Part shown: piece by piece, positions 1 through 8,105 of the stretch
Numbering within the stretch: the first letter of the stretch is position 1
Layout: every line of letters begins with the position of its first letter
Notes under the pieces: model-generated
Told to the model about the DNA's origin: nothing
Seen by the model: only the letters and a program-made list of their open reading frames with translations
Databases searched by the model: none
Program-made: the position numbers and the translations under genes
Assembly (NCBI RefSeq): GCF_003751085.1
Contig: NZ_RJJY01000001.1
Span: 2,418,001-2,482,000 of the forward strand
Direction of reading: 5' to 3'
Length of the DNA: 64,000 nt
DNA from: Micromonospora sp. Llam0
GTDB lineage: Bacteria > Actinomycetota > Actinomycetes > Mycobacteriales > Micromonosporaceae

Positions 1-2
1 GC

Positions 3-740
3 ATCAAGGGGCACTACGAGTGGGACGACGACGACCTCACCCCGGGACAGAAGAAGGAAGGCGGCCTCCACCAGAACCTCTTCGACAGCGAGGGCAACCT
101 CAAGGGCAGCGCTCGGTTCATCCCCGACGACGGAAGCGAGCCCGAGCCTCTTGTCGTCACCGAGACGGTCTACGTCCCCGTCGAACAGCGCCGCCGAACT
201 CGGGAAGAGGAAGAACTAGCCCAGGCCATCGCTGTCCTGGTCTCCCACTTGATCGACCGTGGGATCGCCAAAGCCAAGCCCCTCGCAGAGCAGTGGTGGC
301 GGGAAACGGCTCGTCCAGCCATCGACGCTCAGCGGGCCAAGATGCTTGAGCGTCGCTCGCGACGCAAGGCACAGAAGAAGGCCCCTGTTATGGAGGGGAC
401 CGTTGTCGAGCCGTTTCAGAAACTGACTGAGGCGTCGGAAGAAGACCGCCCCAACATGTCGAGTGCAGAGGCGCAGGCCCGCTACCTAGCAGCCCTCGCT
501 GCTCGAGCATATAGCGACGAGCAGATGAGGCTCATTACTAGCGCCGACATCGTCGATGGCGAAGGCACCGCGGAGTTGAGGCGCTCGCTGGCAGAACTCC
601 CGTCCGATCAGGTCAAGCGCTTGCTCGAGGCAATAGCGACCAACCCCTCCATGCTGGGCGAGAAAACCCTGGCAGAACTGGCAAGCATCCTCGGGCGACG
701 AGACCGCTCGGGATCTGACAAGTTGCGTCAACTTCGCTGA
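3..740 (+). CDS. Hypothetical protein, 5' end outside the window
   Basis: The reading frame is already open at the first bases and runs to a TGA at 738-740, so the protein is truncated at its N-terminus; about 245 residues are visible. The sequence is hydrophilic and charged, with an acidic start (WDDDDL), an Arg/Glu-rich stretch near residues 60-70 and a largely helical C-terminal half that ends in Leu-rich segments. There is no signal peptide, membrane segment or catalytic motif that I recognise. An internal ATG at 249 could start a shorter product, but coding continues upstream without a break, so I treat it as internal. Function unknown. Confidence 0.6.
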   Translation: MKGHYEWDDDDLTPGQKKEGGLHQNLFDSEGNLKGSARFIPDDGSEPEPLVVTETVYVPVEQRRRTREEEELAQAIAVLVSHLIDRGIAKAKPLAEQWWRETARPAIDAQRAKMLERRSRRKAQKKAPVMEGTVVEPFQKLTEASEEDRPNMSSAEAQARYLAALAARAYSDEQMRLITSADIVDGEGTAELRRSLAELPSDQVKRLLEAIATNPSMLGEKTLAELASILGRRDRSGSDKLRQLR

Positions 741-888
741 GGCGGATCGCTGGCCCTGCCTCTCGCTCGATCTGACGGCACCGCCAAGAAAACGACAGAT
801 CGATGAGAAAGAACGACCGACAAACCGGTGAGAACTCCCGACGCGGCCCAAGGTCAGCCAGCTGTCCGCCGACAAGATCGCCGAGAAC

Positions 889-1350
889 CTACATCTCGGT
901 TCCGAGACCCGTCTTTCGCATGTCGATCTCGGCAGTCACGTATCGGATGGTCTGAGCGGCCGCGCGGATGTGGACCATCGATTTCGTCCAATCGCGGTGA
1001 AGCTCACGGACGGCCTCCGAGCCGTAGGCGGTCACCAGCGCTTGGACTCGAACCTGCTTTTCCAATGACGGCAGCGGCGGCAGCTCCTGGGGCGGATCCG
1101 TATCCATCATCGGGTAGAGCGCCGCACTCCAATAGCCAACGCCCTCGACAACGTCGAGTAGCTCGACATACGCCTCGGATAGGCGCTGCTGCCGACGTGC
1201 ATCGGCAGCCAGGACCCTCTCGTGCTGAAGCCGCGCGTTCGCCAGCCGCTCCGCGTGCAGATGTCCCATACGGGCCCCCAACAGCGTCCCTCCGACCGCG
1301 ATCGAGGAGGCCACGCCGGCCGTCACAACCGGAACCCATTCCCAAGCCAT
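889..1350 (-). CDS. Small membrane-anchored coiled-coil protein, hypothetical
   Basis: A 153-residue protein starting MAWEWVPVV. Residues 4-26 form one transmembrane helix (VVTAGVASSIAVGGTLLG core). It is followed by a long charged helix rich in Ala, Arg, Glu and Gln, so the topology is a short N-terminal anchor with a cytoplasmic coiled coil. The open frame extends upstream to 1554, but that part would overlap the end of the neighbouring gene at 1473 and reads like non-coding Arg/Pro/Gly sequence, so I chose the ATG at 1350. Proteins of this layout are common in actinobacteria and have no established role. Confidence 0.6.
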   Translation of the reverse strand: MAWEWVPVVTAGVASSIAVGGTLLGARMGHLHAERLANARLQHERVLAADARRQQRLSEAYVELLDVVEGVGYWSAALYPMMDTDPPQELPPLPSLEKQVRVQALVTAYGSEAVRELHRDWTKSMVHIRAAAQTIRYVTAEIDMRKTGLGTEM

Positions 1351-1472
1351 GCGGACATCGTCCCGTATCCTGTCCAGCTGGCCAGGTCGGCTACTACGCG
1401 AGCGCAGGTCTTCCTCGGCAGTAAGACCCACTTCGCGCTGGCGCAAGGAGCACGAGCCACAGGGAGTCGGCC

Positions 1473-2588
1473 CTACGCGTCCGCGATAGTGGCCTGCACC
1501 TCCTCGCGGAGTGTGTCGAGGGCGGAGATGACATGGGCTTGCACCGCCCACCATGCCTCCTGGTAGTTGGTGATCGGATAGGAGAGGCCGAATGCCGGCA
1601 GCGCCTGCGCCGCCTTTCCTGCCGCGCCGACGTGCTGACCGGCATTGCGGAGGTGGGTGACCTTCTGCAACAGGTCCAGCGCGGCCGTCACACGCACCAT
1701 CGCCTCGTCGGGCAAATGGTTGGGCAGATGGCTACGCAGCCGGTCGAACGGCCCGGCGCCCGTGCCGGGTACGTCCAGGGCCTTGAACATCTCGCCAAGA
1801 GCGCTGAGCCGGTCGGTGAACTCGTCCGAGCTGGTGACCTCGAAGACGAGCTTCGCGGCCCGCTCGGTGCTGGGCACATGCACGAGCTTGCGTCCGAAAC
1901 GCAGCCGCCACACGACATCGAGGTAGTCGAAGGCGGTGACCAGGCCGAGCGGGGACGTCGGCTGCGGTATCGCGGCCGGGGCGGCCGGAGCCAGCCAGTT
2001 GCGCATGCGGCTGAGGTAGTCGTTGACGTCGTTGACAGTGCGGAAGCGCCGGATGAACGTGCTGGGCTGGTGGAACCAGCCGTCGTCGTTGGTGCCGCGG
2101 GCGCCGATCCAGGTTGACGGCTCACCCTGCAGCAGTTCCGGCAGCAGGTCGACCAGGGGCTCGCCGGTGAGGCCGAGGGTGTCAATGAGCTGACGCCCGG
2201 GGACGTCGACGGTGATGACCTTGGTCGGGTCGTAGACCGCTTTGACGCGCTGCTCGGCCAGCTCGCGGACGACCCGCAGGAACATGTCCACAGTCGAGGC
2301 CATCGCCGGCAGATGCGCCATACCGGCGATGGTCAGCTTGACCAGCTCCTGCTCGTGACCGGTCCGATCTCGGCGCGCGGGTGCGTACCCGTTGGCCAGG
2401 ACCGGAAGCCGGCCGAATACCACGTCAATGTCGTAGTCGAGATCGTCGAGCTTGGCTTGGACGTACTGGTAGATCGGCCAGGTGCCAACGGCCAGCACGG
2501 CGTCGCCGATGATCTGCAGCAGGGCCTGCTGGTCGGCGGGGAGCGGGGCGTTCAGGGGGTCGATGTGATCACGGGCTTGCTCGGTCAT
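1473..2588 (-). CDS. Hypothetical protein (371 aa)
   Basis: The start at 2588 (MTEQARDHIDPLNAP) is preferred over one at 2627 because a GAGG Shine-Dalgarno lies 8-9 bases before it. The protein is soluble, with mixed helix and strand. Near residues 165-190 is a segment resembling substrate- or DNA-binding loops (EPSTWIGARGTNDDGW). The last 90 residues are helical (LPDEAMVRVTAALDLLQKV, then LRNAGQHV). The LRN...H pattern recalls HEPN/Apea-type C-terminal helices (R-x4-6-H), but this is weak. The gene lies downstream of the PLD-fold gene on the same strand with a 465-bp gap. Function unknown; a defence-associated role is only a guess. Confidence 0.6.
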   Translation of the reverse strand: MTEQARDHIDPLNAPLPADQQALLQIIGDAVLAVGTWPIYQYVQAKLDDLDYDIDVVFGRLPVLANGYAPARRDRTGHEQELVKLTIAGMAHLPAMASTVDMFLRVVRELAEQRVKAVYDPTKVITVDVPGRQLIDTLGLTGEPLVDLLPELLQGEPSTWIGARGTNDDGWFHQPSTFIRRFRTVNDVNDYLSRMRNWLAPAAPAAIPQPTSPLGLVTAFDYLDVVWRLRFGRKLVHVPSTERAAKLVFEVTSSDEFTDRLSALGEMFKALDVPGTGAGPFDRLRSHLPNHLPDEAMVRVTAALDLLQKVTHLRNAGQHVGAAGKAAQALPAFGLSYPITNYQEAWWAVQAHVISALDTLREEVQATIADA

Positions 2589-3053
2589 AGTCGTCGCCTC
2601 ACGTGTGGCGGAAGCGGTCCGCGCCACAGGGCTCGGTTGTCGCTGCTGCCGTCGACCGGGCAGCCGATCAGGATAGCGCCGGCGAGCTCTGTCGGGTGGG
2701 GAATTACATCGCAGCGAGCGCGATGGAAAAGGTGCTGGCGCAGCGCGTGGTGGACGTCCTCAACGCGGGTGGCCATCAACCGTGGTTCCCGCCCCATGAC
2801 GCACTCCTCGTGAAGCACCACGTTCGGTACGCACGAGTCTGAGCCGACCAGCGTCGCCAAGCAGGCGAGGCATGGTCGCAGTGGTGGGAAGCCGACCCGG
2901 TTGTCCCGGCGCTGATGGAGCCGACCTGAGGTGAGCGGGCGTCGACATGCCGAACAGCGCCGAGGCCGCGAGCAGCTTGCCGCGCAGATCAATCCGGAGC
3001 GTTCGACCCCGGCTAACCTGACTCTCGCCCGCACACGGGCGGTCGCTAGCCTG
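2589..3053. other. Intergenic, no gene recognised
   Basis: Open frames exist on both strands here, but their translations are Arg/Pro-rich and resemble no protein. The stretch should hold the promoter of the 371-aa gene, which I could not define. Confidence 0.4.
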
Positions 3054-3947
3054 TCAGGGCCGATGCGGCCTCTCGGCTTCGTCAGCCTCGCGGGCCAACG
3101 CGTCCAGGTCCAGCTCTGCCGCCCACTCCGCCATTGCCGCGTCGTCGTAGTCAGGCAATCTTCGCTGCGGCTCGTGCACGTGGGCGTCCGGATCGATCCC
3201 CTCAGATGTTGCGATCAGCTGCAGTAGGAACTCCTCGGCGCCTCGCAGTAGGACCGGCTCCTCCGTCCAGAATCCGAACTCCAGACTCCGCCGAGACGCT
3301 GCGGTAAAGTTCGCCGACCCGACCCACAGCCGCTTCGCCGTGAACCGAGTGACGTCGGCCGGGCCCAAGTCGTCCTCGTCGTGATCCCACAGCCGGCCGA
3401 GTAACGCCAGCTTGGCGTGCAGTAGCGGCGGCATACTCCCGTTCCCGCCGAAACCTTTGCGGAAGCCGATCGTCCGCACCGTTGGGATCGTGCGGTCCTG
3501 GTCTGGCAGAGTCCAGCCGGGACCGATGATCGGGGGCTTGCCGTCGACCAGGGTCGTTAGCTGCTCCAACTGGGGAAAGTACTCAACGGGCAGTCCGTGG
3601 GTGCGCTTGTTGAACTCAGCGAGGCGCCGCAGCTTATCGGGCAGCGCCGACGGTTGCAGACCCTTGCCCCGAGGCTGCTTGGTGACCACCACACAGGCCG
3701 CCTCCAAGCCGGCAATCTCGTCGAGCAACTCCGAGTCGTCCATCCACATCGCGCAGCCCAGCAGGGTAGTGCCAGGCCCGTGATACTGCTCCCAGCGCTC
3801 CTGACGGCGCTCCTGGAAGTCCCGGATCCCCTGCACCAGGCCGGTGAGCACCTCCCGGCCGAAGAAGGCCTGGTTGCCCTCAGCGCCGACGTCTACGGCC
3901 GCGTCGTACCACTGGTCGAAGTGAGGTGCCGCATCGTCTTCTGCCAC
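3054..3947 (-). CDS. Phospholipase D-like domain protein (single HKD-type motif)
   Basis: A 297-residue protein with one recognisable PLD-superfamily half-site: HAKLALL at residues 177-183 (the HxK of HxKxxxxD), then GSANFTAASRR at 210-220 with an acidic residue soon after (E223). A GSxN segment after HxK is typical of this superfamily. The N-terminal 130 residues may hold a degenerate first half (TTLLGCAMWMDDSELLDEI). Single-motif PLD proteins act as nucleases or phosphodiesterases, usually as dimers, and occur in restriction-type and DISARM-type defence loci. No DISARM helicase (DrmA) or DrmB lies next to it, so DrmC is not supported. No signal peptide, so it is cytoplasmic. Confidence 0.75.
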   Translation of the reverse strand: MAEDDAAPHFDQWYDAAVDVGAEGNQAFFGREVLTGLVQGIRDFQERRQERWEQYHGPGTTLLGCAMWMDDSELLDEIAGLEAACVVVTKQPRGKGLQPSALPDKLRRLAEFNKRTHGLPVEYFPQLEQLTTLVDGKPPIIGPGWTLPDQDRTIPTVRTIGFRKGFGGNGSMPPLLHAKLALLGRLWDHDEDDLGPADVTRFTAKRLWVGSANFTAASRRSLEFGFWTEEPVLLRGAEEFLLQLIATSEGIDPDAHVHEPQRRLPDYDDAAMAEWAAELDLDALAREADEAERPHRP

Positions 3948-4016
3948 TCCAGCAGGCTAGCTGGGTCACCTACTTCGTTGGCTGACGCGCGGCGAAGTCC
4001 AGCGAGCTCCGTGAAG

Positions 4017-4238
4017 GTACGCACGTCAAATTTGCGGATCCAGCGCCTCGAAGCCGACATTGGCGCGCCCATCCTGCAACGAGTACCACACTGCAACGCA
4101 CCGATGGCTCCCACCAGCCGGGGGCAACACCTGCTCGACTACCTCGCTCGGCCAGACATCCATGAGCTGCTGCACCGCTACGCCGACGCGAACGCCCGCC
4201 CCAAATGCGGACCATACAGGCGTTCCACTCAGCAGTAA
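4017..4238 (+). pseudogene. Remnant of a LysR-type helix-turn-helix regulator
   Basis: The + frame here encodes LRIQRLEADIGAPILQR followed by MAPTSRGQHLLDYL. This is the characteristic second half of a LysR-type DNA-binding domain (..xRLExxlGxxLlxR...xTxxGxxLL). The first helices of the motif are missing: upstream, the frame runs through the antisense of the PLD gene. There is no effector domain downstream before the stop. I read it as a broken fragment left by rearrangement. Confidence 0.45.
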
Positions 4239-4550
4239 CGCACCCGACAACCGTAACGGATACGCCGCCGCTAACCGCCGGGCGGACAGTCAGCCCTGCG
4301 CTCTACAACCTCCGCGCCGGAACAGACCAAGATCACGAGGATTCCGTCAGACCGATGAGAAAACACCACCGACACAACGGCGAGAAACGCCGACTCAACC
4401 CCAGCTCAACCAAGCAGGCTCCGCCATCTTCAACGCGAACCTACAGTAAACAATCCAACCGCCTCACCTTACCAGCAGGCTGATCCCCGGTGTCGCCGAA
4501 CAATCCGCCCTTTTGTATCCGCACGGTTCACAACAATGCAGAGGAGCATC
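4239..4550. other. Intergenic, probable promoter region of the 4551 gene set
   Basis: Non-coding by inspection, and relatively rich in A and C near 4340-4480. It precedes the first gene of the plus-strand set and so likely carries its promoter; no confident -35/-10 pair was seen. Confidence 0.3.
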
Positions 4551-5201
4551 ATGCCGACCCTCACCATCTACCACAACTGCGACGCACGATTCATGCCGTA
4601 CCAGGACGGTCATCAACTCGTCGCAGTGATGTCCCACCGGCTCGCTGCCAGCGTCAGCCGCGACGCGCAAGGAGCGGCCGACTGGGCGTTTCACACCTTC
4701 AACATCGACCTCGACCAACTGGAGGCCAGTCGCGACACCCGCGACGGCGAGACCGCTTTCCTCGCCGCCTGCGTATACCGGCTCCTCGGACTCCGGTCAC
4801 TGTCGGTCGGCGACGTCATCCACATCCAAGGCGAGGGCGAAAATCACTGGCTGGCCTGCGAACCGTCCGGCTGGCGTCGCATCGCCCCGCCATCCACCAC
4901 ACAGGGCCAAACGCTCACCACAGCGGTATACGAACGGATGCGATCACCGCGTACCGATGCCGGGACGACGCAACAGTCCTTCACCAGGGACCAGGTCAAC
5001 GAGGCCCTCAACCAGGCATCCGACGAAATTCTCGACGCGGTCGACGCCGGTGCTGAAGGCCTCCGCGACGCACTCAACCTCGTCGTCAACGCCACCGCCA
5101 GCTATCTCGCCGGTGAAGCCGAGACCCTACGCGAGGTCGTCGAGCAGAACTACAGCGAGGACTACGACACCGTCCTGAGCCAGATCGAAACGGCCCTCTG
5201 A
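4551..5201 (+). CDS. Hypothetical protein, first gene of the ComM-like/methyltransferase-like set
   Basis: A 216-residue protein starting MPTLTIYHNCDARFMPY. A GAGGAG Shine-Dalgarno sits 4 bases before the ATG at 4551, which decides it over the in-frame ATG at 4536. The N-terminal half is a compact alpha/beta domain including GDVIHIQGEGENHWLACEPS, a strand-turn motif. The C-terminal 75 residues are acidic and helical (VNEALNQASDEILDAVDAGA), probably a coiled coil. No catalytic motif is recognised. It begins a run of five same-strand genes to 10184. Function unknown. Confidence 0.6.
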   Translation: MPTLTIYHNCDARFMPYQDGHQLVAVMSHRLAASVSRDAQGAADWAFHTFNIDLDQLEASRDTRDGETAFLAACVYRLLGLRSLSVGDVIHIQGEGENHWLACEPSGWRRIAPPSTTQGQTLTTAVYERMRSPRTDAGTTQQSFTRDQVNEALNQASDEILDAVDAGAEGLRDALNLVVNATASYLAGEAETLREVVEQNYSEDYDTVLSQIETAL

Positions 5202-5609
5202 GTCGCTCACCGCTCACCGCCGGCCTGCTTTCGGGGGTCGCGACTCAAACCGGTGTCGTCGCTGAGTCGTGATCGACGGACGCGACGCGATCGCAGGTCG
5301 CGACGACGGCGCTAGACAACCGCACTGACGGCGTCGCCGCGCGCCTTCGACGCCCACCGCTACGAACGGAGAGGGTTCAGCACCGACGCGTTCTCCATCG
5401 ACCAGAAATCCCGGCGGCCCGGCCACGACATCGACGCGTTTCGCCGCCCGTCGCACACCACATGACCAGCGCCGTCCGCGCCACCAGCGGAGATCGCTAG
5501 GCATTGACGCCACCGCCACACCGACCCACTGAACACCCCTTATGGGCGCTGCGATCGGCTGCTCAACCCTTACGGGCCGGCAGTCGATCGCAGCGTCCAT
5601 CCGAACAGG
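5202..5609. other. Intergenic with an 11-bp inverted repeat
   Basis: No convincing gene. An inverted repeat with 11-base arms (CGCTGCGATCG at 5547-5557 and its complement at 5585-5595) lies just before the next gene. The arms are 27 bases apart and could form an operator or a weak hairpin. Confidence 0.35.
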
Positions 5610-6362
5610 ATGGACGTGCGAATGGCCGACCGACGGCACCAACCTGAACCCGCTACGACCCAGCCGCCAGACAGCCATGGAAACACCGACGACGACGCGT
5701 TGACGGCGTTGATCGCCTCAGTCACCGCAGACGTCACGGGAACGGCCGACATGATGGACTGGGCCGAGGACGAAATCGCGAAAGCCGCCCGCCGTCACCC
5801 CGACCAGGCTGACGCGCTGTACCACGCGTTCAGCCTCATCCGTCCCCGCGACATCGGCCCGGGAATGACCAGCGAGTTCGTGTACCGGTCCCACGCCGCC
5901 GAACTGCTGGAACGCATCGCCACCGCCGCCGACACGAGACCGGCGACAGCGGCGGAACTGTGCCTGGTCTGCTCGCAGGTAAGCCAGTTCACGCCCATGC
6001 ACGGCGCCGCCGCCGGACTCTACGTCCGCCTATGGCAGACCGCGTTCCCCCACCACCCGAGCAGTCCCGATATGGCCGACCAGCAGGTGCACTACGAGAA
6101 GCTGTTCGGCTCCCGCATCGACGACCTCGAACAGGAGCTACGCCGCAAGTGCGCCGACGCGAACCGGCGGCCGACCGCTATCGATTGCGCTGGCACCCAC
6201 CACGGTCAGCGCGTCGCCTGCCGCTATGCCACCGCGCCGACGGAGGGCAACCACAGCCGCAACCGCGGACCGTCGAGCCGGCACGGCACTGACGTACCGA
6301 CCCAGCCGCCGGGGACTACCGGACCGGCGACATCGAGCGCCCCCGCGCCGGACGCCCCGTGA
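5610..6362 (+). CDS. Hypothetical protein with helical core and disordered tail
   Basis: 250 residues; starts at 5610 or at 5622 (MADRRHQ) are both possible. Residues about 30-180 form a helical, Ala-rich domain (LTALIASVTADVTGTADMMD..., AAELLERIATAADTRPATAAE) with a conserved-looking LCLVCSQVSQFTPMHGAAAGLYVR segment. The last 60 residues are Gly/Pro/Ser/Thr-rich and likely disordered. No catalytic signature. It lies between the 216-aa gene and the ComM-like gene on the same strand, so a shared role is possible. Function unknown. Confidence 0.55.
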   Translation: MDVRMADRRHQPEPATTQPPDSHGNTDDDALTALIASVTADVTGTADMMDWAEDEIAKAARRHPDQADALYHAFSLIRPRDIGPGMTSEFVYRSHAAELLERIATAADTRPATAAELCLVCSQVSQFTPMHGAAAGLYVRLWQTAFPHHPSSPDMADQQVHYEKLFGSRIDDLEQELRRKCADANRRPTAIDCAGTHHGQRVACRYATAPTEGNHSRNRGPSSRHGTDVPTQPPGTTGPATSSAPAPDAP

Positions 6363-6509
6363 CCCGGCGCAGGGACCGGCAGGCCCACGGCGTACCGACC
6401 TGGAATCCGCAACCCATAGCCACAAGGCCCCACCGCTGCCGGTTCGGCAGAGGCGCAGGCCTGACGCGCCGCCCCTGACCCACGACCGAACCACGACAGG
6501 AGATCAACG

Positions 6510-8006
6510 GTGAACACACCGAGCCACACGGTGGTGACCGTCCCCACCGTCGCCGCCACCAGCGGCACCGTCCGCATGATCCGCATCCGCGCCAGCATCG
6601 GCACCGCGCAGCAGGCCACCGACATCACCGGCCTGCCCTCCGCCAGCCTCGTCCCCACCCTGGACCGGCTCCGCGCAGCCGTGGTCAACGCCGGCCTGCG
6701 CTGGCCCGCCACCCCGATCCGGCTCGACGTCTTCCCGACCGATGCGCCAACCGCGGACTTCGGCATCGACGCCGCCCTGGCGGTCGCACTGCTCGCCGCC
6801 ACCGGCCAACTCCCCACCGACCGCCTGCCGGAACTCGTGGTCCTCGCCGAACTCGGGCCGGACGGCAGCCTACGCACCCCACAGTCCCTACCGGAGCGGC
6901 TGGCCTGCGCCGCCGCTGCCGCGTTCCGAGTCGCGGTGGTCGCAACGACCAGCCTGGCCGTCACCACCACCGTCCCCAGCATCACCGCCTGGCCGATACG
7001 TCATCTGCGGGAACTGGTCGACACGCTGCGTGCCGCCGCAGGGGAAGACACGCAATGGCCGACGCCAGGCGTGCCGATCGGCGACCTGGCCGACGTGCCC
7101 GCAACGCACCACCACGCCCGCCGGGTCCTGGAGATCGCGGCCGCCGGCGGACACCACCTCGCGCTGATCGGCCCGGCGACGGCCGCGACGACGACGCTTG
7201 CCCACCGACTGCCAGGCCTGCTGCCCGACCTCGACGACCACACCGGCCGGCAGGTAGCCCACCTTCACCACACGGCCGGACTCCTGCCCCCGCCAGTGCA
7301 GGTCCTCCGCCGGCCGCCGTGGCAGGCGCCCCACCACACCAGCACCGCCGCGGCGCTGATCGGCAGCCATCGCCGGCCCGGCGCGATCAGCCTCGCCCAC
7401 GGCGGCCTGCTGTTCCTCAACGAGGCACCCGAGTTCACCAACCTGGCGATCGAGTCCCTGCTGCCGCCCCTGAGCTCCGGACAGGTCGTACTCACCGGCG
7501 CCGGCCGTACGGTCACCCGCCCCGCCAGAACACAACTCCTGCTCGCCAGCCGAGACTGCCCGTGCGGCGTCGCCGACAAATGCGCCTGCACACCGGCACA
7601 GCGCCGCCGGCACCTGCGCGGCCTGCAACAGTTACTCGACCGGGTCGCCATCCGGGCGAACCTTTCCCCGATGCCGCCACCCGAGGCCGCGCCGGGAGAA
7701 CCAACCGCCATGGTCGCTTCCCGGGTGGCACAGGCCCGGGCCGCAGCCGTCGCACGCTGGGCGACCCAGCGCGTCACCGCCAACCACGACGTACCCACCG
7801 AGGCGCTGCGAGCCAGCCTGCGCCGGCACGCCATCAGCGACCTCGGGCCGCTACGCGCCCAGGTCGACGCTGGCGCCGTCACCGCACGCGGAGCGTCGCA
7901 CATCCTGCGCTTGGCATGGACGATCACCGACCTCGCCGGCCGGGAGCGGCCCGAGCACGACGACCTGGTCGAGGCCGTCACCCTGCACACCGGCCGCAGC
8001 GCGTAA
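6510..8006 (+). CDS. ComM/YifB-like protein with degenerate ATPase motifs
   Basis: 498 residues with the full domain order of ComM (YifB, Mg-chelatase-related): an N-terminal LonC-like domain (about 10-175) including the TADFGIDAALAVALLAA segment, an AAA+ core, a CPCG zinc-type loop (SRDCPCGVADKCACTPAQ, about 347-364) and a C-terminal lid domain. Key motifs are altered. Walker A reads GPATAATTT at 221-229, where the family has GPPGSGKT, so the Lys is lost. Walker B reads LLFLNEAPEF, where the family has LFLDELPEF, so Asp is Asn. The APHHTST segment (family PHHT) and LLDRV are kept. ComM is a branch-migration helicase in natural transformation; this version probably cannot hydrolyse ATP normally. 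I infer a structural or regulatory role with its neighbours. Confidence 0.8.
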   Translation: MNTPSHTVVTVPTVAATSGTVRMIRIRASIGTAQQATDITGLPSASLVPTLDRLRAAVVNAGLRWPATPIRLDVFPTDAPTADFGIDAALAVALLAATGQLPTDRLPELVVLAELGPDGSLRTPQSLPERLACAAAAAFRVAVVATTSLAVTTTVPSITAWPIRHLRELVDTLRAAAGEDTQWPTPGVPIGDLADVPATHHHARRVLEIAAAGGHHLALIGPATAATTTLAHRLPGLLPDLDDHTGRQVAHLHHTAGLLPPPVQVLRRPPWQAPHHTSTAAALIGSHRRPGAISLAHGGLLFLNEAPEFTNLAIESLLPPLSSGQVVLTGAGRTVTRPARTQLLLASRDCPCGVADKCACTPAQRRRHLRGLQQLLDRVAIRANLSPMPPPEAAPGEPTAMVASRVAQARAAAVARWATQRVTANHDVPTEALRASLRRHAISDLGPLRAQVDAGAVTARGASHILRLAWTITDLAGRERPEHDDLVEAVTLHTGRSA

Positions 8007-8052
8007 TACGACACCCCGAACGGTCCTCTCCGCACCACACCGACACACGTCG

Positions 8053-8076
8053 ACGCCACCCGGACCCGGGTGGCGT
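8053..8076 (+). terminator. Perfect hairpin after the ComM-like gene
   Basis: An 11-bp perfect stem (ACGCCACCCGG and its complement) with a 2-base loop, followed by TTTCG. It sits 47 bp after the stop of the ComM-like gene and 30 bp before the next start. It may reduce read-through into the methyltransferase-like gene or act as an RNA-stability element. Confidence 0.5.
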
Positions 8077-8105
8077 TTCGCATTCCACAAACAGGAGGCA
8101 TCCTC

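Noticed and set aside
1351..1554. N-terminal extension of the small membrane protein
   Set aside because: It overlaps the end of the neighbouring gene and reads like non-coding sequence; the ATG at 1350 is a better start.
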